A stretch of DNA of 64,000 nucleotides, from positions 806,001-870,000 of the forward strand of contig CAVSDB010000001.1 in NCBI GenBank assembly GCA_963726755.1, read 5' to 3'. The position numbers and the translations under genes were made by a program. Positions 7,730-17,618 of this stretch are shown one piece after another (position 1 is the first letter of the stretch; each line of letters opens with the position of its first letter). This DNA comes from DATKIY01 sp963726755. Its GTDB lineage: Bacteria; Actinomycetota; Actinomycetes; JAHEKZ01. The notes below the pieces were generated by a model. It did not search any database, was not told the DNA's origin, and saw only the letters and a program-made list of their open reading frames with translations.

Positions 7730-8422
7730 ATGGCTGAGCGTGTCGAACCGAAGGCAATGAGTCCGCTCTTGCCCGTCATTGCAATTCTCGGTGGAACTGG
7801 CGAACTTGGGCGTGGGCTCGCGACGCGTTGGGCTGCAGCTGGCATATCCGTAGTGATCGGTTCTCGTGATGCGACGCGCGCGGAGAGCAGCGCAGCTGCA
7901 ATCCCCGGAAATGTGAGAGGTTTGACTAACCGAGACGCTGTCGAAGAGTGCGATGCAGTGGTGTTGGCAGTGCCGTGGGACGCGCTGGACGCGACTCTCA
8001 GCGAGTGCAGCGCAGTGATTGGTAATCGCATCGTCATTTGTTGCGTCAATCCACTTGGATTCGACGACCGTGGCCCGTTCGCGGTCGTTGTAACGGCTGG
8101 GAGCGCCGTGGAGCATGCTGCTGCGTTGTTACCGGCCAGTACGTTGATTGGTGCGTTCCACCACCTTCCTGCATCGTTGTTGCTCGACCCCGACGCGGGA
8201 GAAATCGACAGTGACGTGATGGTCGTCGGCGACGAGCGATCCGCAGTCGAGTACGTCATCGCGCTGGCTGATCTGCTCCCCGGGGTACGAGGTGTGTACG
8301 CAGGTCGAATGCGCAACGCGCGCCAGGTGGAAGCCCTGACAGCAAACCTCATTGCGGTGAACCGTCGTTATCGAACCCAGTCCGGTGTGCGAATCACCGG
8401 AGTCTCGCGCAACTACTCGTAG
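7730..8422 (+). CDS. npdG: F420H2:NADP+ oxidoreductase
   Basis: 230 residues. It transfers hydride between coenzyme F420 and NADP. The N-terminal Rossmann motif is LPVIAILGGTGELGRGLATRWAAAG with SRD at the end of strand 2, which suits NADP phosphate recognition. Downstream are VLAVPWDAL and IGAFHHLPASLL, characteristic of the FNO/NpdG family. The ATG at 7757 is an alternative start that would begin just ahead of the Rossmann strand. It is convergent with panB and overlaps it by 10 bases. Confidence 0.85.
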   Translation: MAERVEPKAMSPLLPVIAILGGTGELGRGLATRWAAAGISVVIGSRDATRAESSAAAIPGNVRGLTNRDAVEECDAVVLAVPWDALDATLSECSAVIGNRIVICCVNPLGFDDRGPFAVVVTAGSAVEHAAALLPASTLIGAFHHLPASLLLDPDAGEIDSDVMVVGDERSAVEYVIALADLLPGVRGVYAGRMRNARQVEALTANLIAVNRRYRTQSGVRITGVSRNYS

Positions 8423-9261
8423 GTGTTCTCGGGCGCTGGGTACGAACCAGCAACAACGTCTGCAGACCATGCTTTGACGGCATCGGCGATGACCGAGCCC
8501 ACTTCGGCATAGCGCTTGACGAACTTTGCTGACGGCGAGGGCGCTAGTCCCACCAGGTCCTGCCAGACGTTGACCTGTGCATCGCAGCCACCCCCAGCAC
8601 CGATTCCGATGGTCGGGATATTGAGGCTGGACGTCACCCGAGCAGCCAGTTCAGCGGGAACCACCTCGAGAACTAGGGCAAATGCACCAGCGGCCTCGAG
8701 CGCTTTGGCGTCACGTAGCAGCATCTCGCCAGCTCCTCCGCGTCCCTGCACTCGATAACCACCCATGGTGTTCACCGATTGGGGTGTCAGTCCGAGATGA
8801 CCCATGACTGGGATTCCGGCATTGACGAGTGCCTCGACCTGCGGCACGACGCGTACACCGCCCTCAAGCTTTACCGCGTGGACACCGCCCTCTTTCATAA
8901 AGCGCGCAGCCTGCTCCAGTGCCTGCTCAGGGGACGACTGATACGAGCCGAAAGGCATATCCGCGACAACGAGTGCTCGGCGAGTAGATCTGGTGACCGC
9001 GCCAGCCAGCGGCACCATCTCGTCCATCGTTACCGGAATCGTGCTGGTGTATCCGTAAATCACGTTTGCGGCCGAGTCGCCGACCAGAAGAACGGGAACG
9101 CCCGCTTCGTCGAAGATTGCTGCTGTGATGGCGTCGTACGCGGTGAGCATGGGCCACTTCTCGCCGCGTTCTTTGGCCTTTTGCAGGTCGCGAATAGTGA
9201 TCCGACGCGTCTGAGTTCCGCCGTACAGCGCCTCAGCAGGAGGGTTCATGGATCCCGTCAT
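8413..9261 (-). CDS. panB: 3-methyl-2-oxobutanoate hydroxymethyltransferase
   Basis: Ketopantoate hydroxymethyltransferase, the first committed step of pantothenate and CoA synthesis. It has VLLVGDSAANVIYGYTSTIPVTMDEM, VVADMPFGSYQ, AVKLEGG and GIPVMGHLGLTPQSV, covering the metal-binding Asp/Glu residues and the ketoisovalerate pocket. The start is placed at the second ATG (9261), which stands 6 bases after AAGGGA; the ATG at 9267 is too close to it. Confidence 0.95.
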   Translation of the reverse strand: MTGSMNPPAEALYGGTQTRRITIRDLQKAKERGEKWPMLTAYDAITAAIFDEAGVPVLLVGDSAANVIYGYTSTIPVTMDEMVPLAGAVTRSTRRALVVADMPFGSYQSSPEQALEQAARFMKEGGVHAVKLEGGVRVVPQVEALVNAGIPVMGHLGLTPQSVNTMGGYRVQGRGGAGEMLLRDAKALEAAGAFALVLEVVPAELAARVTSSLNIPTIGIGAGGGCDAQVNVWQDLVGLAPSPSAKFVKRYAEVGSVIADAVKAWSADVVAGSYPAPENTYE

Positions 9262-9492
9262 GGTCATTCCCTTCGCCTCGAGGCCCGCTGATCGGGTCCC
9301 CGGACTATCTGGTGACGCCCTTCTATGGTGCCAGGTCTGGCTGGCAATCCCAAGTGTCTACACGGGCATGTATGGCCACGCTCGGTTGTTGTGACTCCTG
9401 ATGTTGCGCCGGAGTGCGCGCTGATACCCCGGACACCCCGGACACTGAAGCCCCAAGAACTCCAAGAACCCAAGAACAGAGACAGGAACCAC

Positions 9493-11154
9493 ATGTCCCG
9501 CGAAACACCCGAGGAATCCCCAGCCAGCGCCGTTGAGCCGGAGGGTGGCCCCAACTGGCAACCCACTGCTGGGGAGGAAGGCCACCCCAGGCGCTGGGCG
9601 ATCCTTGGCGTTCTCGTGGTGAGCCTGCTCATCGTTGTCCTTGACAACACCGTGTTGAACATCGCATTGCCGACGATTCAGCGCGACCTGAACGCTAGTC
9701 CCAGCGCCCTGGTGTGGTCGGTCGACTCGTATCTGTTGTCTTTTGCCGCACTCCTGTTCACCTGGGGTGTCTTGGGCGACCGGTATGGCCGTAAACGCAT
9801 TCTGATGATCGGGCTGAGCGTGTTTGCCATCGCGTCGGCGATCTGCGCGTTCTCGGAGAGCACGGCCATGCTGATCGGGTTTCGCGCGCTCATGGGCGTC
9901 GGCGGTGCCGCGGTGTTGCCCGTGACCCTGGCCATCATCACCGTTGTGTTTCCTCGGCACGAGCGTGGAAAGGCGATCGGAACCTGGGCCGGCGCCGTCG
10001 GGGCTGCTGTTGCGCTCGGTCCGGTCCTGGGTGGGCTTCTCCTTGCGCATCCGCAGTGGACTGAGTGGTTGACACAAAACAGCTGGGGTTCGGTGTTTCT
10101 TATCAACGTGCCGATCGTGGCGATCGGACTCGTGGGGATCATTCGAGTCGTTCCAGAGACCCGGAACCCGCACCCCCAGCGGCTTGATCTCACCGGCCTT
10201 GTGGTGTCGGTCGTTGGGTTGGTCAGCCTGGTGTACGGCATCATCCACGCCAGCGCGACCAAAGACTGGCTCGTCCCGTCAGTCCTGATTCCAATCTTCT
10301 TCGGGATTGCGGTCATCTCGGTCTTCATTTTCATGGAATCGCGCAGTGACCATCGCTCGTTCGATGTGTCCCTGTTTCGCAACCGCGGGTGGGCGATCAG
10401 CCTGACTGCGGTGAGTTTGGCGTTCTTCGCACTGTCAGGTATTACGTTCTCGCTGCCGTTCTACCTGCAGATCCTTCGTGGCTACGGCACGTTGCAGGCA
10501 GGTCTTTGCTTCCTACCGTTCGCCCTCGGACAGATAATCGCGGCACCGCGTAGCGCCGGGGTCGTGGCACGGTTCGGCTATCGAGTCGTGATTGCGGGCG
10601 GGCTCACGGTCGTGGCGTTGTCACTGATGGCGCTGGCGATGATCCAAATCGATACACCGCTTTGGCTGGTACTGATCATGTTCTTCTTCTTCGGATTCGG
10701 CATGGGCAACGTCATCGCGCCTGCGTCTACCGTCATGCAGAACGCGCTGCCGTTGGCTCGCGCTGGCGCTGGTTCAGCGGTTCAGAACACCGTTCGTCAG
10801 GTGTTCGGAGCATTGGGTGTGGCGGTCATCGGAACGATCCTGGCGACTACCTACGCACACAACCTGGCACCGTCAACATCTCACCTGCCGCCCGCTGCCC
10901 GACATGCAGCGGGGGAGTCGGTGATCGCCACGGTTCAGGTGCTGGATGCCGCAGGAAAGGCCGGTGCGCCACCGGAGGCGATTAGTGCGATACAAACGAA
11001 GGCATTCGATGCCTTCTTGTCGGCCTCACACCTAACGAGCTGGATCTCGGCGCTAGTGGTCGTACTAGCAGCGCTTGTGGTGGGCTTTGCGCTACCGACG
11101 ATGACCCCGCCGCAACGCAAGCCAGAAGCCGAGCCAGCTATCGAGTCGGCTTAA
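9493..11154 (+). CDS. MFS drug exporter, DHA2 (14-TMS) family
   Basis: 553 residues from the ATG at 9493, 5 bases after AGGA; the frame is open 168 bases further upstream but that part is non-membrane and unlike the family. The core begins RRWAILGVLVVSLLIVVLDNTVLNIALPTI, with the conserved LDxTxxNxALP motif C, then GDRYGRKRIL (motif A). Hydrophobic segments are consistent with 14 helices. Related proteins are EmrB/QacA and Stp-type antibiotic exporters. The substrate is unknown. It converges with otsA, overlapping by 17 bases. Confidence 0.88.
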   Translation: MSRETPEESPASAVEPEGGPNWQPTAGEEGHPRRWAILGVLVVSLLIVVLDNTVLNIALPTIQRDLNASPSALVWSVDSYLLSFAALLFTWGVLGDRYGRKRILMIGLSVFAIASAICAFSESTAMLIGFRALMGVGGAAVLPVTLAIITVVFPRHERGKAIGTWAGAVGAAVALGPVLGGLLLAHPQWTEWLTQNSWGSVFLINVPIVAIGLVGIIRVVPETRNPHPQRLDLTGLVVSVVGLVSLVYGIIHASATKDWLVPSVLIPIFFGIAVISVFIFMESRSDHRSFDVSLFRNRGWAISLTAVSLAFFALSGITFSLPFYLQILRGYGTLQAGLCFLPFALGQIIAAPRSAGVVARFGYRVVIAGGLTVVALSLMALAMIQIDTPLWLVLIMFFFFGFGMGNVIAPASTVMQNALPLARAGAGSAVQNTVRQVFGALGVAVIGTILATTYAHNLAPSTSHLPPAARHAAGESVIATVQVLDAAGKAGAPPEAISAIQTKAFDAFLSASHLTSWISALVVVLAALVVGFALPTMTPPQRKPEAEPAIESA

Positions 11155-12523
11155 CAGGTCGGGTACTGGCCAGCATCGACAGATAGGCCTCACGCCAATC
11201 GCTGATGGTCCAGTCGCGAAGCACCTGGTCGAGTTCGCCCCATCGGCGACGGCGCTCGGGCAACGTCATCGTTATCGCCCGGTGAATCGCCTCTGCGACG
11301 GACTCGACGTCGAACGGGTTGACCACTAATGCGCTGGTGAGTTCGTGTGCTGCACCAGCAAAACTGGACAACACGAGCACGCCGGGATCTTCCGGGTCTT
11401 GTGCCGCGACGTACTCCTTAGCGACCAGGTTCATACCATCGCGCAGCGGCGTGACCAGGCCGACCCGAGCGCTCCGATAGAAGCCGGCGAGGGTGCTCTG
11501 AGGGTACGTTCGGTTCACGTAGCGCAGCGGTACCCAGTCCGCTTCAGCCCAGCGGCCATTCACCGCACCCGCCTGACCCTCCAACTGCGAACGGATTAGT
11601 CGGTATTCGGGTACCTCGCCGCGCGATGTTGGCGCGATCTGCAGCAAGGCTGCCTGGCGCCGATGCTCGGGATGCCGCTCGAGGAAACGTCCGAACGCCT
11701 GGAACCGGTCGTATATGCCCTTGGAGTAGTCCAGTCGGTCGACGCCGATGACCAACCAGCGACCGAGCAGACTGTCGCGCAGCCGTCGAACGGTCACCTG
11801 GTTATGCGCTCGGTCAGCCTGCGCAGCCACGAGGTCGCGGTCAATCGAGATCGGCAGGCTCACCGCGTGCGCTTGTGATCCAGTCTTGGTCGTCACGACA
11901 TCGTCGTACGAGACCGATGCCCCGGCGTTGTCCCGCATGTAGTCGGTGAACGCCTGACGATCGGTCGTCGTCTGGAAGCCAACGAGGTCGTAGTCGGTCA
12001 GCGCATCCATCAAGGCCCCGTGTCCGGGTAGGGCACTGATCAAGTCTGGTGGGGGCAACGGGGTATGGAGGAAGAAGCCAATACGTGCGCGGACGCCTTC
12101 CTCACGCAGCAGTGCGGCCAGCGGAATCAGGTGGTAGTCGTGCACCCAGACCAGGTCGTCGTCTTCGATCAGGGGAGCCAAGGCGCGAGCGAAACCCCGG
12201 TTTACGCGTTGGTAAGCCCGGTAGGTGTCGCGCCGATAGTCAACGAGATCCAACCGGTAGTGCAGCAGTGGCCACAGCGTTCGGTTGGAGAAGCCGTTGT
12301 AGTACTCGTCGTACTCGCTTCGCGTCAGGTCGACCGTGACGTACGTGATGTCATCGACGGTTTCGTGCTTAGGCGGCCCGGGGGAGTCGACGACGCGACC
12401 GGACCAGCCAAACCACATCCCGCCGATGTCGGTCAACGCCGAGTGCATGGCGGCCGCCAGTCCGCCCGCGCGGGTCTCTTTCGGAAGGGCTACCCGGTTG
12501 GACACGACGATCAGGCGTGTCAC
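11138..12523 (-). CDS. otsA: trehalose-6-phosphate synthase
   Basis: 461 residues. It makes trehalose-6-P from UDP- or ADP/GDP-glucose and glucose-6-P (GT20). Seen are RLIVVSNRVALPK, VWVHDYHLIPLAALLR, GFFLHTPLPPPD, GVDRLDYSKGI and LVTPLRDGMNLVAKEYVA, covering donor and acceptor sites. The GTG start at 12523 overlaps the stop of the GH15 gene as GTGA, indicating translational coupling. It is last in the nadE-otsB-GH15-otsA run. Confidence 0.95.
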   Translation of the reverse strand: MTRLIVVSNRVALPKETRAGGLAAAMHSALTDIGGMWFGWSGRVVDSPGPPKHETVDDITYVTVDLTRSEYDEYYNGFSNRTLWPLLHYRLDLVDYRRDTYRAYQRVNRGFARALAPLIEDDDLVWVHDYHLIPLAALLREEGVRARIGFFLHTPLPPPDLISALPGHGALMDALTDYDLVGFQTTTDRQAFTDYMRDNAGASVSYDDVVTTKTGSQAHAVSLPISIDRDLVAAQADRAHNQVTVRRLRDSLLGRWLVIGVDRLDYSKGIYDRFQAFGRFLERHPEHRRQAALLQIAPTSRGEVPEYRLIRSQLEGQAGAVNGRWAEADWVPLRYVNRTYPQSTLAGFYRSARVGLVTPLRDGMNLVAKEYVAAQDPEDPGVLVLSSFAGAAHELTSALVVNPFDVESVAEAIHRAITMTLPERRRRWGELDQVLRDWTISDWREAYLSMLASTRPVKPTR

Positions 12524-14310
12524 GAGGCTGATTCCCAGGGCCGGGAGAGTCGCATGGCCGACTGAATGATCCCGACCATTGAGTACGTCTGGGGGAAGTT
12601 GCCCCAGAGTTCGCCGGTCTTGTGGTCGATATCTTCGGAGAGCAGGCCAAGCGAGTTGCGGCGCGCCAGCATGTTGTTGAACAACTCACGCGCTTCTTCA
12701 ATGCGCCCGACGCGAGTCAACGCGTCGATGTACCAGAACGTGCAGAGGTTGAACGAGGTATCGGGTATCCCAAAGTCGTCGGCGTCGACGTAGCGGAAGA
12801 CGTAGTCGCCGTGTCGCAATTGCTGCTCGACGGCGTCCAAAGTGCCGAGGAACCTTGGGTCGTCAGCGGAGATGAATCCCAGGTCTGCCAAGACGAGGGT
12901 TGAGGCATCAAGCCGGGTGCCGCCCCACGTTTCCATGATGGCGTTGCGTTCGGGGTCGTACGCCTCGGCCAGAATTCGCTCGCGCATTTCGTCAGCACGT
13001 TGTTGCCAGATCTCAGCCTCGGGAGTCGCGGAAATGCGGCGAGCGATGCGAGCCAGCCGATCAGCAGCGACCCAGCACATGACGCTGCTGTACGTGTGAA
13101 TGCCTTGGCGACCGCGGAACTCCCAGAGTCCAGCATCTGGTTTGTCGTACAGCGCGTAAGCCGATTCACCCGCGCGCTCGAGTTGTTCGAACGCCGCGCG
13201 GTCGCCGGGAGTGGTCAGCCGTTGGTCGAAGAACAGGTGCGTAGATGCCAACACGACGCTGCCGTAGACGTCATGCTGGTCCTGCTTCCAGGCAAGGTTT
13301 CCGCTGCGGACCGGCCCCATGCCCCGGTAGCCAGCCAGGTGTTGCTCCTCGTTTTCAGTGAGCGCAGTTTCGAAATGTATGCCGTAGACCGGTTGCATGT
13401 CGTCGATGCCGGAAGCCAACGTATAGATATAGCCGAGGAACTCCTCCATGCTCTTGGTCGCACCGAGTTGGTTGAGCCCTCGAACCACGAACGCGGCGTC
13501 ACGTAGCCAGCAGTAGCGGTAGTCCCAGTTGCGCCCGCTTCCAGCAGACTCGGATACCGACGTGGTGAGCGCGGCGATGATCGCGCCGGTTCCCTCGTAC
13601 TGACACAGCTTGAGAGTGATGGCGGCGCGGATGACCGCGTCCTGCCATTCGAATGGGATCGACAGCGAGCGTGACCACGACTGCCAGTAGTCGACCGTGC
13701 GATCGAAGGCCTCGCGGGTAAAGGCGTCAACCGAGGTGTTGAGGGTTTCGTCCGGACCAAGGACCAAGCAGACCGGACGGTCGAGCACGAACGGCAGTTC
13801 ACGTTCTACGAACGGCACACGGGCGTCTGTCGTCAGTCGTAGGACGGTCTCACTGAGTACCCAGCGGATGTGGTGACTTCCGCTCGTCCGCTCAGGCACC
13901 CGCCCGCCCCAGTCAGCCATCGGACGGACTCGAATCCTGACGCGTGGTGCTCCTGCCACTGGACGAATGCGACGGATGAACATCACTGGGTGGTACAGCC
14001 GATCCCATCGGTGAAACCGCGGCGAGAAGTCCGTGATCTCGATGGCGCTGCCGTCCTCTGACTCCAAGCGGGTGACCAGCACAGCGGTGTTGGGGAGGTA
14101 GCGCTGGGACGACGAAGTCATTCCTTCGAGTTCGACCTCACAGAAGCCTTGATCTGGAGTGTTAGGAGAGAGCAGATCGCAGAAGGCTGGATCGGCTGCG
14201 AGGTGGGGCAGGCAACCCCAGACGTAACGCCCGCGAGCGTCGATAAGGGCGCCAACAGTGCAATTGCCGACCACCGCGAGTTCGAGGGATTGCGTGTGCT
14301 CATCGGTCAC
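12520..14310 (-). CDS. glycoside hydrolase family 15 protein, probable trehalase
   Basis: 596 residues from the GTG at 14310, which overlaps the otsB stop as GTGA. The (alpha/alpha)6 core shows the GH15 motifs NWDYRYCWLRDAAFVV and FNLCTFWYIDAL, with acidic residues placed as in bacterial glucoamylase-like enzymes. Mycobacterial members of this clade hydrolyse trehalose to two glucoses. Because it lies between otsB and otsA, trehalase is the better guess than glucoamylase. It would let the cell recycle the trehalose that its neighbours make. Confidence 0.85.
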   Translation of the reverse strand: MTDEHTQSLELAVVGNCTVGALIDARGRYVWGCLPHLAADPAFCDLLSPNTPDQGFCEVELEGMTSSSQRYLPNTAVLVTRLESEDGSAIEITDFSPRFHRWDRLYHPVMFIRRIRPVAGAPRVRIRVRPMADWGGRVPERTSGSHHIRWVLSETVLRLTTDARVPFVERELPFVLDRPVCLVLGPDETLNTSVDAFTREAFDRTVDYWQSWSRSLSIPFEWQDAVIRAAITLKLCQYEGTGAIIAALTTSVSESAGSGRNWDYRYCWLRDAAFVVRGLNQLGATKSMEEFLGYIYTLASGIDDMQPVYGIHFETALTENEEQHLAGYRGMGPVRSGNLAWKQDQHDVYGSVVLASTHLFFDQRLTTPGDRAAFEQLERAGESAYALYDKPDAGLWEFRGRQGIHTYSSVMCWVAADRLARIARRISATPEAEIWQQRADEMRERILAEAYDPERNAIMETWGGTRLDASTLVLADLGFISADDPRFLGTLDAVEQQLRHGDYVFRYVDADDFGIPDTSFNLCTFWYIDALTRVGRIEEARELFNNMLARRNSLGLLSEDIDHKTGELWGNFPQTYSMVGIIQSAMRLSRPWESAS

Positions 14311-15083
14311 GCCCGCACCTCCTCGATCAGTTCGGTGAGCCAACCCCGGACGGCCACCGGATGTGGCAACCGTAGCGGGGCGCAGGTATCTGCCCTATCG
14401 CCGACGAGGATCGCCAGGCCACCCAGGCGCAATGCTGCGGCAAAGGCGAACTCGTCGGTGCGATCGTCACCGACGACCACCGGCGAGCGACCAGCGAACG
14501 GTGGCTGCATCATGAGTTCGCTCACGGCCAGCCCTTTGTCAAAGGCGGCCGGACGCAGTTCGTAGACAAACACCCCTGGCTGGACCTCAAATGTTCCGTT
14601 GGTCTCGGCGGCGAGGCGATGGACGACGTCTCCTAGGTCGTTGCTCACGTTGGGGCTGTCACGGAAGTGAAGCGCCAGGCTCATGCCCTTGTCCTCAACC
14701 CATACCCCGGGCATTGAGACGATTGCGGCGGAGACATCGGTCCGCAGACGCTCGAACGCCTGGGCGTCGGGTTGGTGTGAACGCGACATGTTGAGACCTC
14801 GTACCTCGGCTCCGTGGACGCCAGCTGCCGGCGGCTGCCAGGGGTGAAAGATCCGATCGATGTCAGCCAATGATCGCCCAGAGATCAGCGCCAACGCGCC
14901 GTCGAGCACCGCGCTCACGCCCTGAAGCAGTTGGATCAGGCCTTCTGTTGCGCGAACTAAGTCAGGGTGTGACTCGAACTCGACCAGCGTGCCGTCAACG
15001 TCGAGGAAGAGAGCGCGTGGCGTACGTGCCAGTTCCACCCAACTGGGTGCAAGGGGCAGCGCAGGGTCCTGCTCAGGTGTCAC
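14307..15083 (-). CDS. otsB: trehalose-6-phosphate phosphatase
   Basis: 258 residues, HAD superfamily. ALFLDVDGTLVEFESHP carries the catalytic DxD; LALISGRSLADID is motif II; VVVGDDRTDEFAFAAA is the terminal acidic motif. It dephosphorylates trehalose-6-P to trehalose. The GTG start at 15083 overlaps the nadE stop as GTGA; a longer version to 15113 is possible but loses this coupling. Confidence 0.93.
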   Translation of the reverse strand: MTPEQDPALPLAPSWVELARTPRALFLDVDGTLVEFESHPDLVRATEGLIQLLQGVSAVLDGALALISGRSLADIDRIFHPWQPPAAGVHGAEVRGLNMSRSHQPDAQAFERLRTDVSAAIVSMPGVWVEDKGMSLALHFRDSPNVSNDLGDVVHRLAAETNGTFEVQPGVFVYELRPAAFDKGLAVSELMMQPPFAGRSPVVVGDDRTDEFAFAAALRLGGLAILVGDRADTCAPLRLPHPVAVRGWLTELIEEVRA

Positions 15084-16747
15084 GGTTGCGAATCTTCCGC
15101 GGTCTCGCGCCACTGATTGGTGATGGGCAGTCGCCGGTCGCGGCCGAATGCCTTAAACGAGATCTTGGGGCCAGGGGGATACTGCCTGCGCTTGAACTCC
15201 GCGTGATCGGTGAGTTGCAGGATCCGGTGAACTAACGCGGGATCGAATCCCGTGGCAACCAGGTCCGCCGCACCGCTGTCCTGCTCGACGTAGTCGTCCA
15301 GCACGTCGTCGAGGACGTCATACGGAGGCAACGAGTCACTATCAAGCTGGTCAGGACGAAGTTCAGCCGACGGCGGTTTCTCAATGCTGGCGGGCGGGAT
15401 CGGCGGTGACTGCCCACGTTCTGCCGCTGCTTCGTTCCGCCAGCGGGCGAGTCGCCAGACCATGGTCTTGGGAACGTCCTTCAGCGGAGCGTAAGCACCG
15501 ACGGCGTCGCCGTAAAGCGTTGAGTACCCGACCGCGAGTTCGCTTTTGTTGCCTGTCGCAAGCACCAGGTGACCCTCTTGATTGGAAAGGCCCATCAAAG
15601 TGGTGCCACGTGCTCGTGCCTGTAGGTTCTCCTCTGCAATTCCGGTCAGCGCAAGTTGCTTCTGGAATGCCTCGACAATGGGGGCGATAGGCACTGACCG
15701 ATAGTTCAACCCAGTCCGTCCGGCCAGGTCGGCGGCGTCGTCTTGCGAGTGCTGCGACGAGTATTCACTGGGCAGCGCAACCCCGTAAACGTTGTGTGCA
15801 CCGAGCGCGTCGACAGCGATCGCCGCAGTGAGTGCAGAGTCGATGCCGCCTGACAGACCAAGAATCACACTTTGCTTACCGTTCTTACGGACGTAGTCGC
15901 CAAGTCCCAGGACCAACGCCTGGTAGATCTCAGCCTCATCACTCAACCGCGGTGCGACGACCACAGGGGCGATCGAGGGAAGGTCGAAGACAAGGAGAGC
16001 TTCTTCGAATTGCGGGGCTCTTGCGATTTGCTCTCCCGTGGCGTCGACCACTAGGGAGTCGCCATCGAACACGAGTTCGTCCTGACCACCGACGAGGTTG
16101 ACGTAAGCCAACGGCGCCGAGGCTTCGATCGCTTTGGTGCGGCACAGTGCCAGCCGGACGTCGTCCTTGTTTCGCTCATAGGGAGAACCGTTGATCACAA
16201 TGACAAGGTCGGCCGCTTGCTCACGAGCCCACGCGATCGGACCGCCGTCCTGCCAGAGGTCCTCGCAGATAGCGATTGCCACGCGACAACCAGCCACTTC
16301 GACGACGCACGGTTCGTTCCCCGGGACGAAGTAGCGGAACTCGTCGAAGACTCCGTAGTTGGGCAAGTGGTGCTTGGCGTAGTGACCGACTACCTCACCG
16401 TTGCGAATCACCGCAGCGGCGTTTTGGGGTGAGTGCCGTGGGCGACCAAGTCGATCAGAACGGTCGGGAGCCTGGTCCAGAAAGCCAACGACGACGGTGA
16501 GATCACCCAGACCCGCCGCAGCGAGTTTCTGAGGCAGTTCAGCCAGGGTGGCGCGCGACGCGTCTATGAAGGACTGGCGAAGGGCGAGGTCCTCGACGGG
16601 GTAGCCGGTGAGGAACATCTCCGGGAAGGCGACCAGATCTGCCCCCTGCTGCTGAGCTTGTCTCGCCCAGTTCAGCACTAACTCGGAGTTGCCAGTGAGG
16701 TCGCCCACTGTTGCATTGATCTGCGCCAGCGCTACTCGCAGCCTCAC
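15080..16747 (-). CDS. nadE: glutamine-dependent NAD+ synthetase
   Basis: 555 residues with two domains. The N-terminal nitrilase-type amidase has its triad in AFPEMFLTG (Glu), GHYAKHHLPNYG (Lys) and AIAICEDLWQDGG (Cys). The C-terminal ATP-pyrophosphatase shows LGLSGGIDSALTAAIAVDALG and the late PPSAELRPDQ loop. It amidates deamido-NAD with ammonia from glutamine. It heads the operon that continues with trehalose genes; no functional link between NAD and trehalose is evident. Shorter than the roughly 680-residue mycobacterial form. Confidence 0.95.
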   Translation of the reverse strand: MRLRVALAQINATVGDLTGNSELVLNWARQAQQQGADLVAFPEMFLTGYPVEDLALRQSFIDASRATLAELPQKLAAAGLGDLTVVVGFLDQAPDRSDRLGRPRHSPQNAAAVIRNGEVVGHYAKHHLPNYGVFDEFRYFVPGNEPCVVEVAGCRVAIAICEDLWQDGGPIAWAREQAADLVIVINGSPYERNKDDVRLALCRTKAIEASAPLAYVNLVGGQDELVFDGDSLVVDATGEQIARAPQFEEALLVFDLPSIAPVVVAPRLSDEAEIYQALVLGLGDYVRKNGKQSVILGLSGGIDSALTAAIAVDALGAHNVYGVALPSEYSSQHSQDDAADLAGRTGLNYRSVPIAPIVEAFQKQLALTGIAEENLQARARGTTLMGLSNQEGHLVLATGNKSELAVGYSTLYGDAVGAYAPLKDVPKTMVWRLARWRNEAAAERGQSPPIPPASIEKPPSAELRPDQLDSDSLPPYDVLDDVLDDYVEQDSGAADLVATGFDPALVHRILQLTDHAEFKRRQYPPGPKISFKAFGRDRRLPITNQWRETAEDSQP

Positions 16748-16829
16748 CCCCTGACCCTAACGCCGCTGGCAGTCCGCGATGAGGGTGAGGGGGACCGCAG
16801 GTTCAGATCGACCGCGTACCGTGATTGGC

Positions 16830-17618
16830 GTGCGCATTCTGATGACGTCGAGATGGGTGACGCTGACGGCGTTGCTGATCCTCGTAGTCATTGGCTGCGT
16901 AAGCATGGGCGCATGGCAATGGAGCCGATCACATCGGGCCGTGGAGCCGCTGACACAGTCTGCCGATGGGCCACAACAACTCGGGCAGATCTATCAGCCC
17001 GGGGACGCCCTGCCGCAGACCGCCTACGGAGCACCCGTGGAGATGTCGGGAAGATACGACGCTCCGAACCAGCTTCTGGTCCCCGATCGACTCCAACACG
17101 GCGCGACCGGCTATTGGGTCCTCACACCCCTGAAGGTGCAGGACGGTGGCGTCATCCCGGTCGTCAGGGGATGGAGTGCCAACCCAACTGCATCAAACAT
17201 CGCGCCGCCCAGCGGTCAGGTGAAGGTGCTGGGCCAACTCGAACCCAGTGAGACCGACGACACCAACTCTTCGTCGTTGCTGCCTCACGGACAGATCGAC
17301 ATGGTCAGTAGCGCGCAGTTGGTGTCGTTGTGGCCGGGTGACCTCTACCTCGGCTTCGTGATCCTGCAGCAACAAGATCCCTCGAACGCGCTGGCAACCA
17401 TCCCGATCCCACCCGCTCAGTCGGTCACAACGATCTCGTGGCAAAACTTCGCCTACGCGATTCAGTGGTGGCTGTTTGCGCTGTTCGCGTGCTTCTTCTG
17501 GTGGCGAGTGCTGCAGGCGGACCTGGCCGATGAACGAGCAAGACGCGAAGGGCATGATGTGCTGGCGCAGACCTCAACTGGACCACCTACTACCGAGTTC
17601 TCGGAGGCACGTGAGTGA
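16830..17618 (+). CDS. SURF1 family cytochrome oxidase assembly protein
   Basis: 262 residues from the GTG at 16830, which places the first membrane helix (WVTLTALLILVVIGCVSMGAWQWSR) next to the N-terminus. The GAWQW motif, VVPVVRGW-like segment (GGVIPVVRGWSANP) and a second C-terminal helix (WWLFALFACFFWWRV) are the SURF1/Shy1 signature. The family helps insert heme a in cytochrome aa3 oxidase. The last bases overlap the DUF3817 gene (GTGA). Confidence 0.88.
   Translation: MRILMTSRWVTLTALLILVVIGCVSMGAWQWSRSHRAVEPLTQSADGPQQLGQIYQPGDALPQTAYGAPVEMSGRYDAPNQLLVPDRLQHGATGYWVLTPLKVQDGGVIPVVRGWSANPTASNIAPPSGQVKVLGQLEPSETDDTNSSSLLPHGQIDMVSSAQLVSLWPGDLYLGFVILQQQDPSNALATIPIPPAQSVTTISWQNFAYAIQWWLFALFACFFWWRVLQADLADERARREGHDVLAQTSTGPPTTEFSEARE

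Noticed and set aside
9325..9492. N-terminal extension of the DHA2 exporter
   Set aside because: The extra 56 residues are Pro/Arg-rich and unlike the family; the ATG at 9493 has its own ribosome site.
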